A stretch of 62,951 nucleotides of DNA from Paraburkholderia phenazinium (lineage in GTDB: Bacteria; Pseudomonadota; Gammaproteobacteria; Burkholderiales; Burkholderiaceae). Position 1 is the stretch's first letter. Each line of letters begins with the position of its first letter. The stretch spans positions 1 to 62,951 of the forward strand of contig NZ_FNCJ01000032.1 in assembly GCF_900100735.1 (NCBI RefSeq), in the 5' to 3' direction. Both the position numbers and the translations under genes were made by a program. Under the pieces are notes generated by a model. It was given only the letters and a program-made list of their open reading frames with translations. It did no database searches and was not told where the DNA came from. Of this stretch, positions 1-9,587 are shown one piece after another.

Positions 1-27
1 TGCAATAGCCTAGACTAAATCTGACAG
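1..27 (+). repeat. Left terminal inverted repeat of the IS
   Basis: It begins TGCAATAGCCTAGACT and pairs with the reverse complement of 1183-1209. Mismatches fall at repeat positions 3, 5 and 16-18. The inner block ATCTGACAG is identical at both ends. Confidence 0.8.
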
Positions 28-113
28 TGGTCGGTTTCTCGTGCTGTTGCGCGTGGGCGTGGAGGACGTAGTCCGAAGCGGCAACGCGCGCGGCAAACCG
101 CAAGGAGTCAACC

Positions 114-1151
114 ATGACTCAGGAACAGAAAGTCATCCGTGCCAAGGTCGGCATGCTCGAACTGGCTCGGCAACTGGGCAATGTCAGCCAAGCCTGCCGG
201 GTAATGGGCTATTCCCGCGACAGCTTCTACCGCTTCAAGGAACTGTACGACAAGGGCGGCGAAGCGGCCCTGCAGGAAATCTCCCACCACCGCCCGCTGC
301 TGAAGAACCGCGTGGATCCGCGGGTCGAGGCGGCGGTGGTCGAACTGGCCCTGGAACTGCCCGCTTACGGCCAGATCCGTATCGCCAACGAGGTGCTCAA
401 ACGCCACGCCCTTAGCGTCTCGCCTCAGGGGGTGCGTAGCATCTGGTTGCGCCATGACCTCGAGACCATGAACAAGCGCCTGAAGGCGCTGGAGGCCAAG
501 TCCGCCCAGGAAGGACTGGTGTTGACTGAATCGCAGTTGGCGGCGCTTGAACGCGCCAAACTGGAAAAGGAAACGCACGGCGAGTTCGAATCTGAATGCC
601 CCGGCTACTGCGGCGCCCAGGATACCTTTTACGTTGGTACGCTCAAGGGCGTGGGCCGGGTCTATCAGCAAACCTTCGTCGACACCTACTCGAAGGTGGC
701 GTTCGCCAAGCTTTACGACCGGAAGACACCGCTGCCGGCCGCCGACCTGCTCAACGATCGCGTCGTTCCGTTCTTCGACAGCTATGGCATCCCGCTCGTG
801 CGCGTGCTCACTGACCGGGGTACCGAGTATTGCGGCAACCCGGAGCACCATGAATACGAGCTTTATCTGGCCGTGGAGAACATCGATCACACCCGCACCA
901 AAGCGCGCTCTCCACAAACCAACGGCATCGTCGAGCGGCTTCACAAGACCATGCTCAACGAGTTCTATCGCATCGCCTTCCGCCGGAAGATCTACGATTC
1001 GATCCCGACCTTGCAAAGCGATCTCGACGCATGGCTTGACCAGTACAACAATGAGCGCGAACATCAGGGGCGATGGTGTTATGGCAAGACGCCTATGCGT
1101 ACCTTCCTCGATTCGCTTGAACTCGCCAGGGAGAAACTGATTCCTCGCTGA
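114..1151 (+). CDS. IS481-family transposase
   Basis: A 345-residue DDE transposase that cuts and joins the ends of its own element. The N-terminal third is a helix-turn-helix region (QVCRVMGYSR-like, residues 20-35) and the C-terminal half is the rve integrase core. The acidic triad is visible as Asp in GAQDTFYVG, Asp in VLTDRGTEY and Glu in TNGIVERLHKT. Length is normal for the family and the frame is intact, so the copy could be active. An ATG follows a GCAAGGAG-like ribosome-binding site. The reverse strand is also open over much of this stretch, which is a GC-content artefact. Confidence 0.93.
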   Translation: MTQEQKVIRAKVGMLELARQLGNVSQACRVMGYSRDSFYRFKELYDKGGEAALQEISHHRPLLKNRVDPRVEAAVVELALELPAYGQIRIANEVLKRHALSVSPQGVRSIWLRHDLETMNKRLKALEAKSAQEGLVLTESQLAALERAKLEKETHGEFESECPGYCGAQDTFYVGTLKGVGRVYQQTFVDTYSKVAFAKLYDRKTPLPAADLLNDRVVPFFDSYGIPLVRVLTDRGTEYCGNPEHHEYELYLAVENIDHTRTKARSPQTNGIVERLHKTMLNEFYRIAFRRKIYDSIPTLQSDLDAWLDQYNNEREHQGRWCYGKTPMRTFLDSLELAREKLIPR

Positions 1152-1182
1152 ATCGTGTTCCTTACCTCACTTCCCCGACTAC

Positions 1183-1209
1183 CTGTCAGATCCGGTCTAG
1201 GCTAATACA
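1183..1209 (-). repeat. Right terminal inverted repeat of the IS
   Basis: The stretch reads inward as TGTATTAGCCTAGACC and matches the left end at 22 of 27 positions. It ends in CA at 1208-1209, about 30 bases before the stop codon side of the immunity-like gene. Confidence 0.8.
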
Positions 1210-1241
1210 CTTTAATGGCTACGCAACGCGTGAGCCTTGAA

Positions 1242-1511
1242 TCAACTGCCGTACACCGTCGCCGCCAACAGCATTTCAGCTACCAGCCGCCATGAAACGA
1301 CATCAACGTCTACCGTCTCACCCATGTTCTTGTAGTAGCCTGCCATGTCGTTGGCAAACGATGACAGCCCACCCAGGAACTCACCTAGCGAGCGGTTCTC
1401 CCATTGAGCCTGCTGCTGCCGGTAATCCTCGTTCAAATACTCAACAAACTTTATAAAGTCCTCGCGAGACTGAACTGTCTTTGCGTACTCGTACAAATCA
1501 TCACCTACCAT
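1242..1511 (-). CDS. DUF7660-like small protein, probable RHS immunity protein
   Basis: An 89-residue acidic protein with no signal peptide or membrane segment, expected to be cytoplasmic. It has the pattern I associate with DUF7660: SREDFIKFVEYL near residue 15, WENRSLGEFLGGL around 37-49, and a final W-x-L-x-A-x-LL-A-A-x-x-Y block. It starts 11 bases inside the 3' end of the RHS gene, the usual place for the cognate immunity gene of a polymorphic toxin. The family assignment is from memory of the motif. The immunity role is inferred from position, size and acidity. Local base composition is more AT-rich than the surrounding genes, as is common for swapped toxin tips and immunity genes. Confidence 0.7.
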   Translation of the reverse strand: MVGDDLYEYAKTVQSREDFIKFVEYLNEDYRQQQAQWENRSLGEFLGGLSSFANDMAGYYKNMGETVDVDVVSWRLVAEMLLAATVYGS

Positions 1512-4500
1512 TGTTGCCTCCGCGAATCACTAGCGAAACCCCATCATTCTGAGTTGTGAATTTGAACAACTCACGCTTAGGGATGCTATCCAGCTTCTGG
1601 TATGGAACGTCAACCCCTGCCTGCTGGAAGCTATAAAGACGTCGATTGTCCAACGTAAACACCTTGTTGTTCAATTCAACCAACCGCACCGGATCAATAG
1701 AAGTGGCTTCAATAGCACCACTTTTCAGGCCTTCAACGAACTCGTTAACCGACCCATACGGCGGTCTAAAATTCGCGCTGGCGTTATCCTGACTAAAACG
1801 GATAGTTCTTGGGTTAATCAGTCCACTCGGAGCTAACTCGGCAAACTGCGCTCCCGATAGAAACGTTGGCGCTGTACTTGCAGGACCATTTTCAACAATG
1901 GCCATGCGGAAGCCAAACTTATCGGCTGCGCTTCCGATCATCTCATCGGCCGTTTGCGCCACGGATGTACCCACCCGTCCCGCAACACTGCCCGCATCCT
2001 CAGCCAGCCACGACGTATACACCGAACGCGCCGCAAGTCCTTCCAGACCGCCGATCATTGGACCGATCAGCTTGCCGGCAACCGCACCGCCAGCCACGCT
2101 GAACACTGCCTCGGCCTTCGAATTCGGCAACATCCCGTCGGCAACTCCGCCGACCAGGGCACCGCCGTACAGCGCCGCACCTCCCAGGATACCACCCTGA
2201 TGCACACCCCAGGCCGACACATCGGTCGCGGCATTGAGTACCGCGTCCTTCGGGTGGAATACCTCCCGGATCTGACCCGCGCCCATCTCCAGCGCATCGC
2301 CCAGTCCGATCGCCCCGTTCCAGTACGCATTCGCAATGTTGCCCAGACCGTCGAACAGCCCCGGCGCCGCGCCGATGCTACCCGGCGTACCTCCCGGCAA
2401 CACACTCACCGAGATCGGCGGATACGGTACAGCCTTGCCAATTACGTCCGGCGAGATCGACGAGCCAACAATCGATCTGCCGTTGTCCACCAGCGTCAGC
2501 AGACGCTCATCGGCTGGCGTCAGGTTCATGGTGGACACTGCCGAACCATACGCGCTCGCCCCGGGCGTGAACTGGCTATTGGCCAGCCACGCAAACTGAT
2601 CGCCCGCATTGGCACCGTAGCTCGCCTGCGCCGTCTGCCTCACCAGTTCTTCGTAGCTGCCACCAGAGCCATACAGTGCGCTCATGCTGCCGTTACCGCT
2701 CACGGCAGTTTTCCCGACGCTTTGCGCCTGCACCTGGTTCACTACAAGGTTTCCAACCGTGGATGCGATCGCATCCGCGGTGATCGCCCCAACATTGCGC
2801 CCAAGACTGCCACCACGCGCTAACGTACTCGCCGCGCCCGCCGCAACTCCCGACGCAACTCCACCCACAACCGGTATTTTACCCACCGCCGTCTGGCCAA
2901 CACCATACCCCGCACCCGACGCAATTGCACTCGCCGCAACACCTTTCCAGTCAAACCCATGCGACAGCCCCGTTGCTATGCCGAGCCCTTGGGTCAGCGC
3001 CGAGCGTCCCGCCCCCAGCACCGCCTGAGCACCGATCTGGCTACCCGCCTCACCCAGCCCTCCCATCGCGTCGGCCAGCGCCTTGCCCACACCGGAAGCA
3101 GCAAACCCGCCAGTCAACGCCCCAGTCAACGCTCCCTGCGCCAGGCCATTCCAGTTGAAACCGTTCTGCTGACCGGCCGACATCATCACACCCTGACCCG
3201 CGGCAGCACCCGCGGCTCCCGCCGTCACGCCCGCAGCCACTCCCACGCCCACAGACGTCGCCGTGCCCGCAGCCGCAGCCGTCGTGCCCAGTTCGGCATA
3301 CAGAAGTTCAGAGGTCGCTCCATAAGTCACTGCGGTCACGATGGCCGTAATCACCACCGCAACGATCATGGCGATCCCACCACATCCACTTCCCCCCGCC
3401 GAAGGCGGCGGGGGCGGATCCGGCAACGTCGGCTGCGTATTGCCAATCGCACGGCCCGGGTCATACGGCTTGAAAGTACTCGCCGTGTTATGCACGTTCG
3501 TCACCCGGTTGGGCACCGTCAGCACCTGGCCGGCCTTCAGCACATCGTCGCCCTTCAGCCCGTTCGCCTCCGCCAGCACATACCACAGCGTGCTGTCGCC
3601 CCACAGCGCAGAGGCCACCGACTGCAGCGTATCGCCCTGGCGCACCGTCCACTGCCCCGGACTCACCGCGGGATACACCCCGCTGATCGCCATGAAGTTC
3701 TCGTCGAAGTCCGCGCTGCCGACTGGCGTGAACACCTTGTACTGGCTTTCGCTGCCCTTGCCCAGCTTGCCCGCCAGCTCTTGCACGTAGTCGACCTTGT
3801 CGGTCCCGTCGTTGCCCTGGTTGCCCACCCGGTTGCCGTTCAGGTAGTAATAGTTATGCTTGCGGTCGCCCGTCGCGCCGGTGATCGTCCCGTTCGCATC
3901 GACGCTCACGCCCACCAGTTCGTCGCGACGCTGCACCTGGCCGCGCAGGTCGGTCCAGTACCTGAAGGCGCGCGCGGCACCTGGGGCACCGCCTCCGTCG
4001 TCGTACGCGGCTTTCAGATTGCCGTTCGCGTCGTAATTGAAGTACGAGCTGGCCGGCTTCCAGTCCCGCACCGCCGGATTCGAACCCTGCGAGACCACCG
4101 ACTTCTGCTTCGCCGCGTCCCACCACTCGTACGTGTAGGTGGTCGTCACCGTGGTGCCTCCCGTCTGGTCGGGATTCGTGGCCACCTTCGCCAGCGTGCC
4201 GTCGGCCATGCGCGTATACGTCGTGGTACGACCCTCGACGCTGTCGTGTTCCGACGTCATCAGGCTGTCCGCGTCCCAGTTCCGCGTGGCATTCGTCACC
4301 ACCTGCCCGGTTCTCGCGTCCCGTTCCACCACCGCCGTGACCCGCCCCAGCCTGTCGTTGGTGCGCTGCTGCACCACCACGCCGTTCACCCGCTGCGTCG
4401 ACAGATAGCCGTTCGCGTCGTACTCATAGCGCTCCGTGCGGCCATCCAGCGCGTACACCGCCAGCACACGCTCACCCGCCGCGTTGTACCCCAACTGGAC

Positions 4501-7500
4501 GCCGTCGCCACCGGCCGCACCGATCACGATCGAGACGCTCCGGTCGTCAGGACTGGTCGCGCGTGCGCCCGACAGCGTACCCATCGACACCGTGAAGCGG
4601 TTCAGCGCGTCGTACTCGTACCAGTACTCCTGCGTCTTCGCATGGTAGCCAACCATGTCCGTGTATTCCGCCAGCATTCGCCTGCGGTTGCCCACTGCGT
4701 CGTACTCGTAGGACACCTTGTAGCTATCGTCGCGGATCGCGACCACCCGGTTCAGCGCGTCGTATTCAACTGTCGACTGCGCGAACGTGTAGACATCCCC
4801 AAAACTCTGGAAATATTCCGCCGTGCGGTTGCCGTCGCCGTCGTATTCATAGAGCGACTGCGTTTTCGTGGCGTTGTCGACAATCGAGCGCACCAGGCCA
4901 TGTGAGTAGTACGTGTAGTCGACGTTCTGACCGCTCGATCCCTCCTGCTTCGTCAGCAGGCCCGCCCAGTTGTAGGTGTAGCGGAAAACATGGCCGCCCA
5001 GGTCGGTATGCTTCGTCAGCCGGCCGAACAGGTCCGTCTCGTCAACCATCGAGCGCCCGTTTGCATCGGTCGTGGTTCTGATCCAGCCGCCGGCGGTCGC
5101 GGTGCCCAGCGAACCGATGCTGCTCGCCCACCGGTAGTCGTACTGCACCGTACGCCCCGCAGCGCTCACCGTCCGGATGATCCGGCCATCCGCGTCGTAA
5201 TACGTCCGTTCACGGCCACCCAACGCGTCAGTGTGCGCGATGCGGTTACCCAAGGTGTCGTACTCGTACCGATCGACGCTGCGTTGGCCGTTCGCCAGCA
5301 CCGGGCGCGCGATCTCGATCAAACGGTGCTCTCCGTCGTACGTGTAGTCAGTGCGACGGTTCAGCTCGTCGGTCGATACCCGCAGGTCACCCCGCACATC
5401 GTGCTGGAACACCTTGCTGTAACCCATCGCGTCCCACGACTTCGCCACGCCCGGCTGAGCCAGTCCGTAGTTCCACTGCTGGGTCGACAGATTGCCGTTC
5501 GCGTCTTTCTGGCCGACCAGATTGCCGGTGAGGTCGTAGTAGAACGTGGTTAGCGGTGCGAGATCGATCTGCGCGCCATTGGCGAGCGTCACCTTCACCA
5601 GCGGCTCGCGCTTGAGCGTGAGCATGCCCATCGTGTTGTACGACAGGTAAGTCCAGTTACCCCTGCCGTCGCGTTCGGCCGACACTTCGCCAAAAGCGTC
5701 GTGCGACTGCATCCGGTCGATCGTCATGTCCTTCGCAGTCTGGTCGATCACGCCGACAATATCGACGTTCGTCACCGGATTGTTGCGGGTACCCGTCAGG
5801 AAATAGCTTTCACGCTCCATGAGAACGGTACCGCGCACGTCTCTCGCAAGGTAGCGGTACTCGTATTCGACGTTGGTCGGCAAGGACGTTGCATCGAAGA
5901 AGAAGTGCCCGCCTGCATCACGGGTGAGCGTCACTTCAACAAACGGCCGGGCGTAGTCCTCCTCATTCTTGGGGGCCTCGCGGTAGAACAGCGTCAGCGA
6001 CGTGGCATTCGTCAGTGGATGTCCGCCATCGTCGGTCGGACTGAACTCGAATATGCAAGGGCGTTCGCTACCCGTGAGCGTCACCTGCGAATTGCCGATG
6101 TCCCCCACCGTAATATCGCCCGCGCCCATCGACAATGGCCGGCCATACGCGTCGTATGCGGTGAACTTGATCGCATAGCGATACGAGGAGCCAGGGTGAG
6201 GAATGAGCCCGTCGTTGAGCGTATCCCACGCGAACTCGCCGTTGCCGCCGCGTTTGATCGCACTGTAATGCGTCGTGCCGTCCTGCTCCCACGAAACCAT
6301 CATGTATTCCGTGTCGGAAGGCTGCGCGTGGAATACGAGCGTCGATTTGTAGTCGCTCAGATAACCGAAGTTGAACTCGGGCTGCTGGCCAGCGCCGGGC
6401 AGATTGACGCTGCCACGCAACAAATCGAGCTTCGTGTTGCCGCCGTACAGATCGATCTCCACGTCGTATTTTCCCGCGGCGTACGCGGACAGGTCGAGCG
6501 CGAACGCTCCCGTGGCCGGGTTGCGTCCCACTGGGTATTCGGTCCGCCAGTTCGCCTCCCCCGCTCCGCGCACTCGCACCACAAGGTGATCGGCAAGCTT
6601 CGCGTCGATGCTCTGCGGCGAATACAGGTTGAGCACCTGTGGCGCCGACCAGATGTAACTGCCCGAGGAGTCTGCGGCGAAGCCCGGGCGGGTGCTTACT
6701 GCATCGTATGGGAGGTCGGTTTGCGCAACCGACGAACCGCCCGCACGCGAGATGTGCACCGCGTATCCCTCCCGGCGCAGCAGTGTATCCGGCAGACGCC
6801 CATCGCTGCCGTCGCTCACCGCCATGAAAATCATTTCATAGTCGCCGTCGGGCAGTCCGCTGATGTCCGCACTATATGAGCGCGGCTGGGCGTTCGGGCT
6901 GTTGCCCAACAACTGGAAGTTCCCGGTCGAGCCCGCTGGGCGGTAATAGAGCATGCCCTGCGCGCCCGATGGAAACGTTCCACTCGCGACGGTCAGCAGG
7001 TTTGACGCTTGCGCGATGAGTGTCGAACTGTTGAGCGCGTCGCCCGCCGCCACCGTGTAAGGCGTAAGGTTCGAGGCACCGGGTACGGTCGAGTCAAACA
7101 GTCGTGTCGTCTGCTGGACCGTGCTGATCAGTTGCGGCGCGCCGATACCGTTAAGCGGCGTGAGGTAGATTTCGACGGAATAGCTGAAGTCGACTCTGGA
7201 ACCCATGTCGCCATACAGCGTCGGATAGAGCGCCTGGTGCGCTCCCACCGGCTGGGCAAAGGGTTTGTTGCTCGGAAAGCCTCCCACGAAGTCCCAGTCG
7301 ACCGGGATTTCGACGCTGCCGCTCAGCGGGCTGCCGATCACCGAGCCGAGTGTATACGAATCCGTAAAGGGTGCGAGGTACAAGGGGTCCGGCGAATCGC
7401 CCGCCCTCGGGGGTTGAACCCACCCGATGCCCGAATACGAGACCTTCGTCCTGAACTCGAGTTGATACGCCCCGTAGCTCGACAGGTCCGGCACACTAAC

Positions 7501-7596
7501 GGTCAGCGAATCGCGCGGGCAGCACCGCCACAGCCGCCGGCCCAGGGCTGAGCGGCGTGCAAACCTACGGCATCGAGCAAATCGATGCACCCGCAC
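1501..7596 (-). CDS. RHS/YD-repeat polymorphic toxin with LysM domain, 5'-truncated
   Basis: A long RHS protein (about 2,000 residues). After an N-terminal beta-rich region, many YD repeats (for example YDALNRV, YEYDANGYL) run from roughly residue 640 to 1250 and would form the RHS shell. A LysM peptidoglycan-binding domain (VRQGDTLQSVA) lies near residue 1315. A proline run and a Gly/Ala-rich hydrophobic stretch follow (about 1390-1560). The variable tip contains INPRTIRFSQ and FTLDNRRLYSFQ in the last 120 residues and resembles ParB-like/TLDNRRL toxin tips. The first 30 or so residues of the open frame (7596 to about 7507) are antisense flgC, so the native start, any signal peptide and the promoter are missing. 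An internal start is possible. The DUF7660-like gene overlaps the 3' end. Confidence 0.85.
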   Translation of the reverse strand: MRVHRFARCRRFARRSALGRRLWRCCPRDSLTVSVPDLSSYGAYQLEFRTKVSYSGIGWVQPPRAGDSPDPLYLAPFTDSYTLGSVIGSPLSGSVEIPVDWDFVGGFPSNKPFAQPVGAHQALYPTLYGDMGSRVDFSYSVEIYLTPLNGIGAPQLISTVQQTTRLFDSTVPGASNLTPYTVAAGDALNSSTLIAQASNLLTVASGTFPSGAQGMLYYRPAGSTGNFQLLGNSPNAQPRSYSADISGLPDGDYEMIFMAVSDGSDGRLPDTLLRREGYAVHISRAGGSSVAQTDLPYDAVSTRPGFAADSSGSYIWSAPQVLNLYSPQSIDAKLADHLVVRVRGAGEANWRTEYPVGRNPATGAFALDLSAYAAGKYDVEIDLYGGNTKLDLLRGSVNLPGAGQQPEFNFGYLSDYKSTLVFHAQPSDTEYMMVSWEQDGTTHYSAIKRGGNGEFAWDTLNDGLIPHPGSSYRYAIKFTAYDAYGRPLSMGAGDITVGDIGNSQVTLTGSERPCIFEFSPTDDGGHPLTNATSLTLFYREAPKNEEDYARPFVEVTLTRDAGGHFFFDATSLPTNVEYEYRYLARDVRGTVLMERESYFLTGTRNNPVTNVDIVGVIDQTAKDMTIDRMQSHDAFGEVSAERDGRGNWTYLSYNTMGMLTLKREPLVKVTLANGAQIDLAPLTTFYYDLTGNLVGQKDANGNLSTQQWNYGLAQPGVAKSWDAMGYSKVFQHDVRGDLRVSTDELNRRTDYTYDGEHRLIEIARPVLANGQRSVDRYEYDTLGNRIAHTDALGGRERTYYDADGRIIRTVSAAGRTVQYDYRWASSIGSLGTATAGGWIRTTTDANGRSMVDETDLFGRLTKHTDLGGHVFRYTYNWAGLLTKQEGSSGQNVDYTYYSHGLVRSIVDNATKTQSLYEYDGDGNRTAEYFQSFGDVYTFAQSTVEYDALNRVVAIRDDSYKVSYEYDAVGNRRRMLAEYTDMVGYHAKTQEYWYEYDALNRFTVSMGTLSGARATSPDDRSVSIVIGAAGGDGVQLGYNAAGERVLAVYALDGRTERYEYDANGYLSTQRVNGVVVQQRTNDRLGRVTAVVERDARTGQVVTNATRNWDADSLMTSEHDSVEGRTTTYTRMADGTLAKVATNPDQTGGTTVTTTYTYEWWDAAKQKSVVSQGSNPAVRDWKPASSYFNYDANGNLKAAYDDGGGAPGAARAFRYWTDLRGQVQRRDELVGVSVDANGTITGATGDRKHNYYYLNGNRVGNQGNDGTDKVDYVQELAGKLGKGSESQYKVFTPVGSADFDENFMAISGVYPAVSPGQWTVRQGDTLQSVASALWGDSTLWYVLAEANGLKGDDVLKAGQVLTVPNRVTNVHNTASTFKPYDPGRAIGNTQPTLPDPPPPPSAGGSGCGGIAMIVAVVITAIVTAVTYGATSELLYAELGTTAAAAGTATSVGVGVAAGVTAGAAGAAAGQGVMMSAGQQNGFNWNGLAQGALTGALTGGFAASGVGKALADAMGGLGEAGSQIGAQAVLGAGRSALTQGLGIATGLSHGFDWKGVAASAIASGAGYGVGQTAVGKIPVVGGVASGVAAGAASTLARGGSLGRNVGAITADAIASTVGNLVVNQVQAQSVGKTAVSGNGSMSALYGSGGSYEELVRQTAQASYGANAGDQFAWLANSQFTPGASAYGSAVSTMNLTPADERLLTLVDNGRSIVGSSISPDVIGKAVPYPPISVSVLPGGTPGSIGAAPGLFDGLGNIANAYWNGAIGLGDALEMGAGQIREVFHPKDAVLNAATDVSAWGVHQGGILGGAALYGGALVGGVADGMLPNSKAEAVFSVAGGAVAGKLIGPMIGGLEGLAARSVYTSWLAEDAGSVAGRVGTSVAQTADEMIGSAADKFGFRMAIVENGPASTAPTFLSGAQFAELAPSGLINPRTIRFSQDNASANFRPPYGSVNEFVEGLKSGAIEATSIDPVRLVELNNKVFTLDNRRLYSFQQAGVDVPYQKLDSIPKRELFKFTTQNDGVSLVIRGGNNGR

Positions 7597-7784
7597 GCCT
7601 TGTCTATGACCCCGCGCATCCTCATGCCGATGCCAAGGGTTTCGTCGCCTACCCGGGTCTCGACCATGCTGGAGAGATGGCCCTGATGGTCCAGACGCTA
7701 CGGGTCTACGAATCCGACGTGGTGATGTTCAACGCGGCTCGCTCGATGTACATGCGCGCACTCGATCTGGGAAGTCACTCATGA
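7509..7784 (+). pseudogene. flgC: 3' fragment of flgC (proximal rod protein)
   Basis: About 90 C-terminal codons of FlgC remain. GIEQIDAPARLVYDP, HADAKGFVAYP, then a helix ending in MYMRALDLG match the conserved FlgC pattern (P-x-R-x-V-Y-DP-x-HP-x-A-x-x-x-G-Y-V and the C-terminal rod helix). Roughly the first third is absent, and reading leftward the sequence becomes antisense RHS at about 7500-7510. The fragment overlaps fliE by four bases (ATGA), so it was the first surviving gene of the operon. A GTG at 7557 could start a stub, but that would lack the N-terminal rod helix, so a functional FlgC is unlikely. Confidence 0.82.
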
Positions 7785-8080
7785 ATGTCGCCGAAATCAG
7801 CGCCGCTCAATCGGCGTTCCTCGCGCCAACGTGGCAGTCGAGCCTTGCCCAGCACCCCCAGCAAGGCTTCGGCGAGATGCTCGTGTCGGGCGCGCAGCAG
7901 GTCGACACGTCGGTGGCTGCCGCCAATAGCGCAGTGCTGGACTTCGCGCTTGGCAAAGCTGTGCCGCCGCATCAGGTCATGATGGCGCTGGAAGATGCTC
8001 GCCTGTCACTTCAGTTCGCGCTGCAGGTTCGTTCACGGCTGGTAGAGGGTTATCAGGAACTCATGCGGATGCAACTCTAG
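7781..8080 (+). CDS. fliE: Flagellar hook-basal body protein FliE
   Basis: A 99-residue protein whose C-terminal half carries the FliE signature: VPPHQVMMALEDARLSLQFA, then VRSRLVEGYQELMRMQL. FliE links the MS ring (FliF) to the rod and is among the first substrates of the export apparatus. Its ATG overlaps the flgC stop. fliF follows after one base, which points to translational coupling. Length is normal for the family. Confidence 0.93.
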   Translation: MNVAEISAAQSAFLAPTWQSSLAQHPQQGFGEMLVSGAQQVDTSVAAANSAVLDFALGKAVPPHQVMMALEDARLSLQFALQVRSRLVEGYQELMRMQL

Positions 8081-8081
8081 G

Positions 8082-9587
8082 ATGGAAGCCGAAATGTCGA
8101 GCCTCACCTCGTACTTCACCGAAGGCACACGCCGGCGGCAATTCGTGCTCGCCGGCGTGCTGGCGCTGTTGCTGGTCGGCATCATGCTGGCCGCATACCT
8201 CGTGTTGCGCCCGCGCTATCAGGTGCTGTTCAGCGATCTCAGGCCACAGGATGCCTCGACGCTAATCGCAGCACTGGAGAAACAGAAGGTTCCGTACCGG
8301 ATCGACGAGAAGTCGTCCGCCATTCTGGTGCCCGAAGGCGACACGCGCGCCATGCGTCTGAAGCTCATGAGCGGCGACCTGCGGCTGCAAGGTTCGGTCG
8401 GCTTCGAACTCTTCAACAACTCCGACCTCGGTCTGACCGACTTCGCACAAAAGGTGAACTATCAGCGCGCCCTGCAGGGCGAACTGGCGCGCACGATCAT
8501 GACGCTCGACGACATCGATCTCGCACGCGTTCACCTGACCTTGCCCGAAGCGTCGATTTTCCATCGCGACGCGGCGCGCCCCAAAGCGTCGGTCGCGCTC
8601 TTCATGCGCGAGGGTCACGTGCTTGCGCCGGACACCGTGCGGGGCATCCAGCGACTGGTGGCGGCCACCGTGCCCGAGTTGTCCCCGACCGACGTGATTG
8701 TGGTCGACCAGAAAGGCGACCTCGCCAATCCGCGCGGCAACGACCTCGACGATCCAAAGTACGCGCTGAAGACCGCGCTCGAACACCACTACGAACAGAA
8801 AATCCTTGCGCAGATCGCCCCATTGACCGGCTCAAGCCATGCGTCGGTTAGCGTCGACGCGAGCCTGAATTTCGACCAGTCGAGAACCACGCGGGAATCG
8901 GATCTGACCCAGCCGGTACCGGATCCGGAAAGCAGAACGGCGTCCCTGACAACTCCGCTGCCGGGGGCATCCGGCAGGTCGTCCATCCCTGCCGGGCTGC
9001 CGCCGCTGCCCTCGGCCACGGCGGCGGACGGCACCCGAACCGACCGCAAGCTGGAACAGACCGTCTCCGAACCCGGCTCGATCCGCCGGCTATCGGTCGG
9101 GATCGTACTCGACCATCCGCTCGCGCAGGAAGATCTGAACCGCATCCATTCTGTCGTTGCGGCTTCGATCGGCCTCGATCCGGCGAGAGGCGATGTGCTG
9201 TCGATCTTTGTAGGCGGCCCGCTTGCGGCTGGGGCGTCGAGCGCTCCCGCTGCCCTTGGCGTTGCGCTCCCGGCCAGCGATGCAGACCCCGCGGAGACCG
9301 CGGGGCTATCGCAAGCCGACGAGCCAGCCCAAAGCAGAGAGCGTTCAGAACCCGTTGCCACCCAGGCATCGCAGGAATCGCTCGGCACAACGAGCTTTGG
9401 CGGCTGGTCGCTGCGTCAAGCCGCTGCGGTTGCTGGCGTCGGGTTGCTGCTCCTTCTCGCTGCATGGACGATCTGGCGGTTTCGCAAGCGGTCGTCGGCA
9501 GCTGCACGCACATTAAGCCAACAACAACGCGACGAATACATCGTGCGCTTGCGCAGGCTGCTGGCGCAGGAAGGAGCAGAACAGTGA
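8082..9587 (+). CDS. fliF: Flagellar MS-ring protein FliF
   Basis: A 501-residue inner-membrane ring protein. A first membrane helix sits at about residues 20-42 and a second at about 450-470, flanking a periplasmic YscJ/FliF region (LFSDLRPQDASTLIAALE, then ARVHLTLPEASIF). The Pro/Ser-rich insert around 285-330 is typical of the FliF linker. The cytoplasmic tail that normally binds FliG is short and has no clear FliG-binding signature, which fits the reduced FliG-position protein next door. ATG at 8082 or 8094; the following gene overlaps by four bases (GTGA). Confidence 0.94.
   Translation: MEAEMSSLTSYFTEGTRRRQFVLAGVLALLLVGIMLAAYLVLRPRYQVLFSDLRPQDASTLIAALEKQKVPYRIDEKSSAILVPEGDTRAMRLKLMSGDLRLQGSVGFELFNNSDLGLTDFAQKVNYQRALQGELARTIMTLDDIDLARVHLTLPEASIFHRDAARPKASVALFMREGHVLAPDTVRGIQRLVAATVPELSPTDVIVVDQKGDLANPRGNDLDDPKYALKTALEHHYEQKILAQIAPLTGSSHASVSVDASLNFDQSRTTRESDLTQPVPDPESRTASLTTPLPGASGRSSIPAGLPPLPSATAADGTRTDRKLEQTVSEPGSIRRLSVGIVLDHPLAQEDLNRIHSVVAASIGLDPARGDVLSIFVGGPLAAGASSAPAALGVALPASDADPAETAGLSQADEPAQSRERSEPVATQASQESLGTTSFGGWSLRQAAAVAGVGLLLLLAAWTIWRFRKRSSAAARTLSQQQRDEYIVRLRRLLAQEGAEQ

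Larger units (their letters stand above)
1..1209 (+). mobile_element. IS481-family insertion sequence
   Basis: The element is bounded by imperfect inverted repeats (22 of 27 positions match) with TG...CA termini and holds one transposase gene. The left end coincides with base 1 of the window, so a target duplication cannot be checked. It lies next to the immunity gene and RHS toxin, and about 6.3 kb from the breakpoint that cuts flgC, so it may have taken part in the rearrangement. That link is inference, because no IS end sits at the breakpoint itself. Confidence 0.85.

Noticed and set aside
2959..4905. Long plus-strand frame (648 codons) opposite the RHS gene
   Set aside because: It is an Arg/His-rich mirror of the YD-repeat region and shows no domain. 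High GC leaves antisense frames open. The minus-strand RHS repeats are the real coding signal.
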